NCBI GenBank assembly: GCA_023410675.1
Contig: JAEYPM010000110.1
Coordinates: 1 to 64,000, forward strand
Reading direction: 5' to 3'
Source: Bacillota bacterium
GTDB taxonomy: Bacteria > Bacillota > Clostridia > Lachnospirales > Cellulosilyticaceae
Length of the DNA stretch: 64,000 bases
In this document: piece after piece, positions 17,051 through 25,362 of the stretch
How the letters are laid out: every line of letters starts with the position of its first letter
How positions within the stretch are numbered: the first letter of the stretch is position 1
The notes under the pieces: generated by a model
Told to the model about the DNA's origin: nothing
The model's database searches: none
Seen by the model: the letters and a program-made list of their open reading frames with translations, nothing else
Made by a program: the position numbers and the translations under genes

Positions 17051-18976
17051 CTATTCTATTTGTTTTGTGAGATTATTGATAGAGATATATTCTCCTTCAT
17101 TAGTTTTTACAATTATTGTAATATACTGAGTTGTATCTTGCAATAAAACACGAGCATTAAATCCACTTCTTAATGCATTATTATCATTAAAATATATTGC
17201 TACATCTGGTCTTTCATATCTTTCACTGATATCTGCCAAAATATCATTATTTTGATCGACTACATATATTGCTTTTATGTTATCCCTCACTGAATATAGC
17301 CATCCCGATATAGCCATTTTCTTATCTTCTATTTTATTAAAACTATCTATATTGCCATTTATAGCATAGCCTAGCTCTACAACTGGCCTCAGCTTAGCTT
17401 CTTTTAACATTTGCGTTTCATTTGTAAAATCCTTCTTAGCAAACTCGTCCTTTTTCCTAACAATCTTATACAAATAGTTATTTCCATAGTTAATGATTAA
17501 ATCCATTTCATAGGTTTTCATAAGTGGCTCAATCTGCTGATTCCCTGACATTACGCCATATGGATCTACAACAAAATACATGTTGTTTAGTTCATCAAAA
17601 GTATCGATTTTTACTTTTTCTAGATCATAAAATTTCACTTGACTAGCAAAGGCTATTACTGGATTTTGCCACCAAGAATATCCAAAAAACTTAGATTCTT
17701 TAGGTAGCCCCTTGACATATTCACTCATAAGCATAACTTCTGTCTTTTCTTGAGTGTCTTCTAAGACTAGCTTCGGAACATTTCGCACTCTAATAAAAAG
17801 CGTTAAGATAATGATGGAGATCGTAAGTATTACTTTAGCCTTCTGCTTATTATTGTAGGAATAATAGGCAATCTTTAATACAGAGATTAAGGTACTAATA
17901 AGGAGCACAATAATCCCTATTATTATTCTTCTTGGCCATAATTTTGAAGTTGGATGAAATAATAGCCACCAACCAAGATACGCCATTGAAATACACCATA
18001 ACAAGATTTCACTGTATTTGATTTTAGAATAGTTCTTTTTGAAAAAGTTATATAATGCAGATATAGGAATGATTAAGTTAATAAGTGTAATGAAAACAAA
18101 AACTATTTTATTATAGCTAAAAAGATTACAGAGCGTATCATAGTGAATCAGCAGTTTGTCCAGTCGGCTTTGAGGGGTCTCATATCCTTTTACTACTCCA
18201 GTTTGTTTCAATATAGTAGATAGCTGTGTAGTCGTGCTCTCTATATAAGGATCAACCCCTAACTGAGATAGCTTAAATAGTTCAAAGCAAGCAAATATCG
18301 CTATAAAGGAAAAAAACACAATTAAATAATTCCTAAGCTTAACCTTCTTTAGAAAAATGAGATCACAAATACCTAGCAAAGCAATAAATGGAAACGCTAT
18401 CATAATAACTGTCTTAGTTAATACCCCTGCTCCTAGGCAAACACCCATTAGTAATGCATCCATTGTTTTATTATTCTCCGTAAGCTTATCATACAATATA
18501 ATACTTAACATAAGAAATACATAAGTTGCTATTTCTCCATATAGACCAAACACAGTGTCATAAAAATATGGAAGAGTAACTAATATCCAAAACATAATAA
18601 TGGTTATCATGTAATTATTATATTTTTTGTATATAAAATAACATGTTAGATATATTGCTAACATCATATATATTAATGCTACTATGTTTCCTGCAACAAA
18701 GTTGTTGCCCAATAAGTAGAACATTAAAGTCGTTGGAAATATTATAGTGCATCCACTTTGTATTACTAGATCAAATTTTATATCTTGATCATAACTCGTA
18801 GCATAAGTTCCATGTAAAAATAAGTTATTAGGAACTTGGAGATTCATTGCTCCATCAAATGAGGGGATGCTATGTAGTGATAATATTATCCCATGAACGA
18901 CGATATATATAAAAGAAATGATTAACAATATCTTAAACAACTTATTGATCTGACTGGTTTCTACTTTCATTTTCAC
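17051..18976 (-). CDS. GT-C type membrane glycosyltransferase with C-terminal GW-type domain
   Basis: 641 aa, about 11-12 transmembrane helices over residues 12-395. The first extracytoplasmic loop carries SFDGAMN with an acidic residue, as in GT39/ArnT-like enzymes that use polyprenyl-phosphate sugars. The extracellular C-terminal region ends in a domain (556-641) with ISGWLY, VVDQNN, RPDVAIYF and SGF that matches the pattern of the M6-protease repeats and of the WbsX-protein N-terminus. The start is GTG 18976 or ATG 18970; AGGTG fits either. It follows a GT2 gene by 36 bases. Predicted to add a side-chain sugar outside the membrane. Confidence 0.75.
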   Translation of the reverse strand: MKMKVETSQINKLFKILLIISFIYIVVHGIILSLHSIPSFDGAMNLQVPNNLFLHGTYATSYDQDIKFDLVIQSGCTIIFPTTLMFYLLGNNFVAGNIVALIYMMLAIYLTCYFIYKKYNNYMITIIMFWILVTLPYFYDTVFGLYGEIATYVFLMLSIILYDKLTENNKTMDALLMGVCLGAGVLTKTVIMIAFPFIALLGICDLIFLKKVKLRNYLIVFFSFIAIFACFELFKLSQLGVDPYIESTTTQLSTILKQTGVVKGYETPQSRLDKLLIHYDTLCNLFSYNKIVFVFITLINLIIPISALYNFFKKNYSKIKYSEILLWCISMAYLGWWLLFHPTSKLWPRRIIIGIIVLLISTLISVLKIAYYSYNNKQKAKVILTISIIILTLFIRVRNVPKLVLEDTQEKTEVMLMSEYVKGLPKESKFFGYSWWQNPVIAFASQVKFYDLEKVKIDTFDELNNMYFVVDPYGVMSGNQQIEPLMKTYEMDLIINYGNNYLYKIVRKKDEFAKKDFTNETQMLKEAKLRPVVELGYAINGNIDSFNKIEDKKMAISGWLYSVRDNIKAIYVVDQNNDILADISERYERPDVAIYFNDNNALRSGFNARVLLQDTTQYITIIVKTNEGEYISINNLTKQIE

Positions 18977-19012
18977 TGTTTCACCTACATATATAGTATT
19001 ATTTACCGAAAA

Positions 19013-19876
19013 TCAACTTATTCTCCAAATATGTGCGATATCTGGATTGTGTAGTATTTCTTGTATAAAATATTGCCATACTTCTGTACTAGGAATACAA
19101 GGATTACTAAACTTTCTACTTTTAATTCTTTTACAATAATTAACGAGCACTTCCATGCTTTCTTTCCAGCAAAGCTCTTCATCTTTCTGAAGTTCTTTAA
19201 AGGAATTTGTTTCATGTAATCGGTAGAGATAACTTGTGCCCTCTACATAAATAGGTTCAGTAATTAAAGAACATCTTAAAATAAAATCCCAATCATGAAT
19301 ATATTGATACTCTCTAAATAAACCTACTTCCTTATACAATCTTCTTGTAAACATCATATTGCCCGTACTAATTGCTACATTATCTGTTAATAGTGCCATA
19401 TTGATGGTCGGGTATTTGAAAACCTTTTGTTGCAATTCATTGTAATAATGCCACTCTTCATTGCGTAATATCTTTGAGCTTCCATCAATAGTGTCTACCT
19501 TACTAAAGCTTATTTCTGCACTTTTTAGCTCCATTTCATGAGTCATTAAACGAAAACGATTGGGCTCAAATAAATCATCTGTATTAATAATTGTTAGGTA
19601 ATGGCCTTTTGCTATAGCTAGTCCCTCATTAATACTACTATAAGCTCCTTGATTTTTGCTATGTTTAATAAATGTAATACCTCCGTTAAAGGCTTGTTTT
19701 ATGTTCTCTTGACTTAGGGTATCTTCTATGATTCTAACTGTTTGATCAGGTGACTTATCATCAATAATAATTAATTCCTTATTGGGATAGTCTTGTTCAG
19801 CAATTGATTTAATACATTTCTCTATATATTTCTCATGCTTATATGCTGGTGCTACTACAGAGACTAATTCACTCAT
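19013..19876 (-). CDS. Family 2 glycosyltransferase
   Basis: 287-aa GT-A enzyme: VVAPAYKHEKYIEKCI, IIDDKSPDQT, GAYSSINEGLAIAKG, TIINTDDLFEPNR (metal aspartates), then STGNMMFTRRLYKEVG and the acceptor-side HDWDFILRC. The C-terminal segment has the RLHETNSF motif common in GT2 enzymes. It is five bases from the WbsX-type gene, so the two are likely coupled. Confidence 0.85.
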   Translation of the reverse strand: MSELVSVVAPAYKHEKYIEKCIKSIAEQDYPNKELIIIDDKSPDQTVRIIEDTLSQENIKQAFNGGITFIKHSKNQGAYSSINEGLAIAKGHYLTIINTDDLFEPNRFRLMTHEMELKSAEISFSKVDTIDGSSKILRNEEWHYYNELQQKVFKYPTINMALLTDNVAISTGNMMFTRRLYKEVGLFREYQYIHDWDFILRCSLITEPIYVEGTSYLYRLHETNSFKELQKDEELCWKESMEVLVNYCKRIKSRKFSNPCIPSTEVWQYFIQEILHNPDIAHIWRIS

Positions 19877-19880
19877 TTCA

Positions 19881-22016
19881 TCACCTACTTTCTAACACCT
19901 CTTTTGTAATTTTCAAAAATGTATCTCCATACTTCTCGTCTGGTTCTAAATAAGTTCCCTCAGCCCATTCATTCCATGCATTAATAAATATTATTTGCTC
20001 ATCTTTATTATTAAAGAGCATTGCATATTCTTTGATTCTTAATAACCACCTTTTGTAGTCTTCTGGACTAAAGTTATCAAATATAAATGCTTTTTGCATC
20101 CTTCTTGCTGTATTGTCCCACTGCAACATACACCCTCTAAACATCGTATAATCATACCAAGTTAAATCTCTATTGGCTAATTCACTATAATCATAAATAT
20201 TGCCACTAAAGTCGCTAACCATATTATGAGTAGCAGAGGAAATATTATTTGCATTTACATCGTGTGGTGGGAACTCTATCATGGCATCTGCCCCATATTG
20301 CTCTGGTGATGTAACGCCAGTATGCTTGACTATAGCAACATAAATATCATCTATTCCGTATTCTTTTACTGTTTCCCTCCATTTTTTAATAGTCTGTTTG
20401 CCATCATGGAGCAGTTGAACCTTATAAATGAGAATAAGCGGCTTATTATTTATTCTTATATAACGCTCATCCTTAATTATTTCAATAATATCCTTAATAA
20501 ATCTTTCATCTGAATCTTGTTCATGAACCTGCTCTATGATAATCTCATGTTGCATGCCATCCCATCTTTTCGTCCAATTTTCATTGGCCCAGCAAACACA
20601 AAATGGCAAGTCAATATTTTTATTCTTCATTAAATTTTCTAATGGTTTTTCAAGTAGCCTCTTACCATTAAACCAATAGTAATAATAACACAAACCATAT
20701 ACATTATATTCTTTTGCTAGCTGAGCTTGTTGATATTGTATATCTTTATTTTCTACTAGGTTATAGTAACCTAATTTACCTGGCGTTCTTGGCTGATTGT
20801 GCCCTTCAAACATAGGTACGGCTCGTCTTACATTGGTCCACTCAGTAAAGCCTTTTCCCCAATACTTATCGTTTTCTGGAATACAATGAAATTGAGGCAA
20901 GTAAAAGGCTATTGCTTTCACACTGCTATTTTGACTTTTTATAAGCCTTTTGTGAACAAGCACTTTATTGATATAACAAATGTTCCACTTTTCTAATGGA
21001 AAATCTCTTAAATAATGCTCTAAATCATATGCGCAATAAATGTCCTTTTTAACTGCATAAAGACCTCTTGTAATGACTTTTTCCTTTAATTGATTAAGAG
21101 GAATATCTTTTTTACTAATTCTTGTATGATATTGCTCTTCTTCAACGAAATCATAATCACCATATACAATGTCTGGCTCCATTGATATATTGATATACTC
21201 CATAATATGTGCAAAAGATGTTTTACATAAAATATCATCTAAACAATAGCTTACCAGATAATCCCAGTCTTGTATGTTCTCTTTTATATCTTGTTTAATA
21301 ATACATTTATGTTCAAAGTTAACTTGTTGCAACCTGTCTTTAATGATTTGTTCTAAGCTTTCATTTTTTAATACAAATAAAACTTTAAACTGATTGTATA
21401 TTTGTTTATCTAAAGATTCTATTGCAATAGCAAATTCTTCTTGCCATTCATTGACTTCAATAATAACCCCTATATTAGGTTTGTTTTTCTGTATATCTAG
21501 CCATTCTTGTGGTATATCTACTTCTTCATATTTATAATTATAAACATATGGTTTTATATTTTCTTGTTGCTCTTGACTCTTGTTAAGTTTATAAATTACT
21601 TTTTTAATAGTAGCTTTAAATCCTATTGTTTTTATATTTAATACCAATTTATTTAAATTGTATTTATTTACATGGTTAAGGATACTACGTTCTCTTTTAT
21701 ATTTATTTATTCTCTTCTTAAGATCTTGTATTAAAAATTCTTCTTGATTTGCCTCATTCTTAAAAACAAGCTTTAAAGTTTTTCCTTTTATCTTAACTTT
21801 AATTTGAAATCCTCTGCTAATATTGTCATCTATTTGGAGATATTCATTTACATCTTGCCTGAAAATAGCATCTATTTGTGCCGTCTTGACAATATTATTA
21901 TCCATATATATTTCTATATTGTCCTCACTATTACAATATGTCCATCCCTGTATATTTATATAAAAGTCTGAATCCTCTTTTGCTATTTTTATATTTTCAA
22001 TATTATATTTTGCCAC
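19881..22016 (-). CDS. Multidomain WbsX-type glycosyltransferase
   Basis: 711 aa with three visible parts. Residues 15-95 form a GW-type domain (NIQGWTY, FRQDVNEY, SRGFQIKV) shared with the GT-C protein and the M6 protease. Residues about 170-350 look like a degenerate GT2-style region (IGVIIEVNEWQEEFAIAI) without a clear nucleotide-sugar signature. Residues about 365-705 match the WbsX family: AFYLPQFHCIPENDKYWGKG, FTEWTNVRRA, YYYYWFNGKRLLEKPL, FCVCWANENWTKRWDG and NAWNEWAEG. WbsX proteins are associated with polysaccharide assembly and are structurally glycoside-hydrolase-like; the exact reaction is uncertain. Confidence 0.75.
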   Translation of the reverse strand: MAKYNIENIKIAKEDSDFYINIQGWTYCNSEDNIEIYMDNNIVKTAQIDAIFRQDVNEYLQIDDNISRGFQIKVKIKGKTLKLVFKNEANQEEFLIQDLKKRINKYKRERSILNHVNKYNLNKLVLNIKTIGFKATIKKVIYKLNKSQEQQENIKPYVYNYKYEEVDIPQEWLDIQKNKPNIGVIIEVNEWQEEFAIAIESLDKQIYNQFKVLFVLKNESLEQIIKDRLQQVNFEHKCIIKQDIKENIQDWDYLVSYCLDDILCKTSFAHIMEYINISMEPDIVYGDYDFVEEEQYHTRISKKDIPLNQLKEKVITRGLYAVKKDIYCAYDLEHYLRDFPLEKWNICYINKVLVHKRLIKSQNSSVKAIAFYLPQFHCIPENDKYWGKGFTEWTNVRRAVPMFEGHNQPRTPGKLGYYNLVENKDIQYQQAQLAKEYNVYGLCYYYYWFNGKRLLEKPLENLMKNKNIDLPFCVCWANENWTKRWDGMQHEIIIEQVHEQDSDERFIKDIIEIIKDERYIRINNKPLILIYKVQLLHDGKQTIKKWRETVKEYGIDDIYVAIVKHTGVTSPEQYGADAMIEFPPHDVNANNISSATHNMVSDFSGNIYDYSELANRDLTWYDYTMFRGCMLQWDNTARRMQKAFIFDNFSPEDYKRWLLRIKEYAMLFNNKDEQIIFINAWNEWAEGTYLEPDEKYGDTFLKITKEVLESR

Positions 22017-22103
22017 TATATCACCCTATTATCATGAATATCTCTGGGCAAACTATATATTCAATCCATAGTATATAGTTTACCTAGAATACATCCATAT
22101 ATT

Positions 22104-23984
22104 TTAATATTTTTTTACTAGCTTTCTATATTTAGTATAAAGTTTCCATACTTTTGTATTCTCTACAGCTTTTATATAATCAACCTTTGCCTCTAGTTCT
22201 TTCATAAGTTCTTCAATATTCTTTTGCTTCTCATCATTTGCTACTTGTAAATGATTAATCTTATCCACTAATCCCGTAATATTGTTGTCTTTTTGATTTA
22301 TTTGTTGTACCAGTTCATTTATAGCATTTTCTTTTTGATTTATTTGTAGTGATAACTCTTTTATAGCATCCTCTTTTTGTATTACATAAGATGATAATGT
22401 CTCAATGTTCTCCTTGTTATTGCCTATATAATTACATAGATCCTCTATAAATTTTATTTCAAAATCTTCATTGATAATCTCTGCATCAATTTCCAAATAC
22501 TTGATAACATTTTTATCCAAATTATCTACAATAAGCTGAGAATCATCATGTAGAAATATATAGTTCCCATTAAAACATACTGTGGCATTATTCTTAATAT
22601 TCAATGGATCAAGCTCTATTATGGAATCATTTTCATAAACAAGTTTTATCTTATTTATTTTTACAACTAAATATTTATTGGACATATCAATTCTAAGATT
22701 TTGAACGCGTTTATTTATTTGTATTTTGGATTTCCCAGCTTCATTTAAGGTAAATGAAAGGGTTTCTTGATCATTAAATCCTTCGCCTATATCTAAATAG
22801 ATCATTCTTAATGGATCTTGCCTAGAATCTTCTTTGGTGAAATTATTTTTGCATTCATCATGTATATATCTATATAATATCTTTGGTGTGATCCCATATT
22901 TTATTACATTATATTTTATTGTAATACTGCTTATCACCATTGTTTCTAGTAACGGAATATAAAACTGTGGATCTGTATTAATAAAAACATATTTATTATT
23001 TTGCTTCATTTCAGCATTTGAAGTTACTTGATTTATTACATCCCTTTCATGCCCATCACTATCTGTAACAATAATGGAGTGCAAGTCAATAATGGCATTT
23101 ATATCAATAGGATCAAACCTAAGTTCATCTATTAAACACATACTTGGTAAACTTACTTTTATAGCAACAGTTTCATTGTTTGGCAGTATTCGTTGTTCGA
23201 TACTATTGCTTTCAGTAAAAGTTTCCATTTTTTGTTTGTAAAATAGTTGAGCTTTATAGCCTTTAAGGTTACTAGAATCATCTGAATATAAATAAAGGCT
23301 ATTCAAATATTCATGCCGATCTAGTTGAAGATTGCTTGCTACTACCACAAAATACTTAGCATTATTCAACTTATTTTTCTCGTCTATTAATAATTTTATC
23401 TCTTGAGTGCTTATATCCTCTTCTATTAATGTTGATGTTTCTCCTATATATTGACCATATAGTTTTTGAAATTTAAATTCTGTATCTATAAATTTAATAA
23501 ATTCATCTTTATAAAATTCCTTGATATGATATTCATTTTTATACTGATCTCTGTCAGAATATATCTCTTTATTAGGCGTGGATATGATAAATAATCCATC
23601 CTCTTTTAAAACCCTTTTAACTTCTTTAAGAAAAAGTATTTGTATATCTTCTTCTACATGTTCTATCGTTTCGAATGATACAACAACATCAAAAGAGTGA
23701 TCTTCAAAAGGAAGGTTTGCTATACTTGCACAAGTAAAACTTATTTTATTTGACTGATACTTATTTTTTGCATTGTCTATCGCTTCTTCAGAAATATCAA
23801 TTCCTACACACTTAGAAGCATATTGTGATAAAATGTTCGTTCCATATCCTTCTCCACAAGCAGCGTCGAGTACTACCTTGTTGTGGACCAGTTGACTTAT
23901 ATCAACATATCTATGGAAATGCTCCATCACAGTTTCCGATCCCATAATAATATCAGGCATAAATCTTTCACCTGTATAATTCAT
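22104..23984 (-). CDS. SAM methyltransferase with two sandwich-like domains and C-terminal coiled coil
   Basis: 626 aa. The N-terminal class I methyltransferase (about 1-220) shows VVLDAACGEGYGTNIL (motif I), a FDVVVSFETIEHVEED segment and VKRVLKEDGLFIISTPN. Two copies of a beta-rich domain follow (about 245-355 with QLFY, FTESNS and LRFDP; about 393-505 with GEGF and LRIDM). A heptad-rich coiled coil (about 520-605, repeats of INQKEN) ends in a basic tail VWKLYTKYRKLVKKY. The start is ATG 23984, preceded by GGAGG. It sits next to the Wzt-like ATPase. In WbdD systems a methyltransferase with a coiled coil caps the chain and measures its length; an analogous role is inferred, without the WbdD kinase domain. 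Confidence 0.75.
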   Translation of the reverse strand: MNYTGERFMPDIIMGSETVMEHFHRYVDISQLVHNKVVLDAACGEGYGTNILSQYASKCVGIDISEEAIDNAKNKYQSNKISFTCASIANLPFEDHSFDVVVSFETIEHVEEDIQILFLKEVKRVLKEDGLFIISTPNKEIYSDRDQYKNEYHIKEFYKDEFIKFIDTEFKFQKLYGQYIGETSTLIEEDISTQEIKLLIDEKNKLNNAKYFVVVASNLQLDRHEYLNSLYLYSDDSSNLKGYKAQLFYKQKMETFTESNSIEQRILPNNETVAIKVSLPSMCLIDELRFDPIDINAIIDLHSIIVTDSDGHERDVINQVTSNAEMKQNNKYVFINTDPQFYIPLLETMVISSITIKYNVIKYGITPKILYRYIHDECKNNFTKEDSRQDPLRMIYLDIGEGFNDQETLSFTLNEAGKSKIQINKRVQNLRIDMSNKYLVVKINKIKLVYENDSIIELDPLNIKNNATVCFNGNYIFLHDDSQLIVDNLDKNVIKYLEIDAEIINEDFEIKFIEDLCNYIGNNKENIETLSSYVIQKEDAIKELSLQINQKENAINELVQQINQKDNNITGLVDKINHLQVANDEKQKNIEELMKELEAKVDYIKAVENTKVWKLYTKYRKLVKKY

Positions 23985-24029
23985 ACTTTTTTCCTCCATA
24001 AAATTTCAAATTAAAATTAAAAGGTAATT

Positions 24030-25346
24030 CTATTCATAATATGATACAGATTCAGAATGAAATTTGCAGATATAAGTTTCACTTGGTATTTCTATTAAAG
24101 AAAGATTATATCCCTCATTATAGATTACAACATTCGTTAGGTTGTGTAACCATGTAATAATCTTATGATTCAGCTGAGTGCCTTTTGCTATAGCAGGACT
24201 TATTAGATACTGTCCTTTCAATAATTTTGGAAGTAGGACTTTTATTTTTGCCTCTATAATCTCCCCTTTTTTTGCACTTATTGTATATTCATTATTACAA
24301 ATATAGGTATTAAGACTAATCAAATTAATACCTTTATTATTTTCTATCACACAGCCCATAATAATATGATCAATATCTATATTAAACTTGCCTACAATAT
24401 GAAATGTATATTCATGGCATGTTGTCATTTCTTTTGTTATTTGTCCTTTTTCATCTGTTATAAAAAAGGATACTAGTTCTACCTCATCAGTAAGTATACT
24501 ATCTGATGTAGACATTATTTTTGGATAAGAAACTGCATCATTACTTGTAAGCGTTTCTTGTGACAACACCTTAATCCCTTGACTTAAGGAATCGTCAACT
24601 GTATTGTTTCTAGCTTTAAACTGTTCATTCATATACATACTACAGACTTTTTCTTTATCTCCAAATATTACTTGTTTTCCTCTATCTATCCATAGTACTC
24701 TAGAACACAATTGTCTAATACTTGCCATATCATGTGAAACAAATAATATCGTAATGTCTTTTTCCTTTAGCTCTTCAAGTTTCTTGAAACACTTATTTTG
24801 GAAAAAGATATCCCCTACACTTAAGGCTTCATCTATGATTAAAATATCAGGTTCCACATTAATTGCTACAGCAAAGGCAAGTCTAGCAAACATACCACTT
24901 GAGTAAGTTTTCACTGGCTGATTCAGAAATTCCCCAATGTCCGCGAACTCAATTATTCCTTTAAGTCTTTCCTTCATTTGCTCTTTAGTAAAGCCCATCA
25001 TGGTTCCATTTAAATAAATGTTTTCTAAGCCAGTATACTCAGGATTAAACCCTGCTCCAAGCTCTAGCAAAGAGGCTATTTTCCCATTTACTTGAATTTC
25101 TCCACTTGTTGCACTAAGAACGCCAGTTATTATTTTTAAGAGGGTGGATTTACCTGCTCCATTCGTGCCTATTATCCCTACTGTTTCACCTGATCTGACT
25201 TCAAAATCTATATGATCAAGTGCATAATGTTCCTTATGATATTTTTTGTGAAAAATACTTAATGATTCTTTAAGGCGATCTATTGGCTTATCATACAATT
25301 TATATAGCTTTATTAAGTTTTTCACTTTAATAACACTATCATTCAT
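24030..25346 (-). CDS. wzt: ABC transporter ATPase with Wzt-type C-terminal glycan-recognition domain
   Basis: Energises export of a lipid-linked polysaccharide. Residues about 3-250 form the nucleotide-binding domain: Walker A GTNGAGKST at 60-68, signature YSSGM, Walker B ILIIDEALSVGD, H-loop FVSHDM. Residues about 265-438 form an extra C-terminal domain, as in Wzt proteins that recognise the chain's terminal modification. The start is ATG 25346 (AAGAGG eight bases upstream), 16 bases after the permease stop; the longer frame would overlap the permease. The C-terminal domain and adjacent methyltransferase fit capped-chain export. Confidence 0.9.
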   Translation of the reverse strand: MNDSVIKVKNLIKLYKLYDKPIDRLKESLSIFHKKYHKEHYALDHIDFEVRSGETVGIIGTNGAGKSTLLKIITGVLSATSGEIQVNGKIASLLELGAGFNPEYTGLENIYLNGTMMGFTKEQMKERLKGIIEFADIGEFLNQPVKTYSSGMFARLAFAVAINVEPDILIIDEALSVGDIFFQNKCFKKLEELKEKDITILFVSHDMASIRQLCSRVLWIDRGKQVIFGDKEKVCSMYMNEQFKARNNTVDDSLSQGIKVLSQETLTSNDAVSYPKIMSTSDSILTDEVELVSFFITDEKGQITKEMTTCHEYTFHIVGKFNIDIDHIIMGCVIENNKGINLISLNTYICNNEYTISAKKGEIIEAKIKVLLPKLLKGQYLISPAIAKGTQLNHKIITWLHNLTNVVIYNEGYNLSLIEIPSETYICKFHSESVSYYE

Positions 25347-25362
25347 TAATATATACCTCTTT

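Noticed and set aside
22050..22080. Terminator between the methyltransferase and WbsX genes
   Set aside because: AACTATATA/TATATAGTT can pair, but the stem is all weak pairs and no T-run follows, so I treat the operon as continuous.
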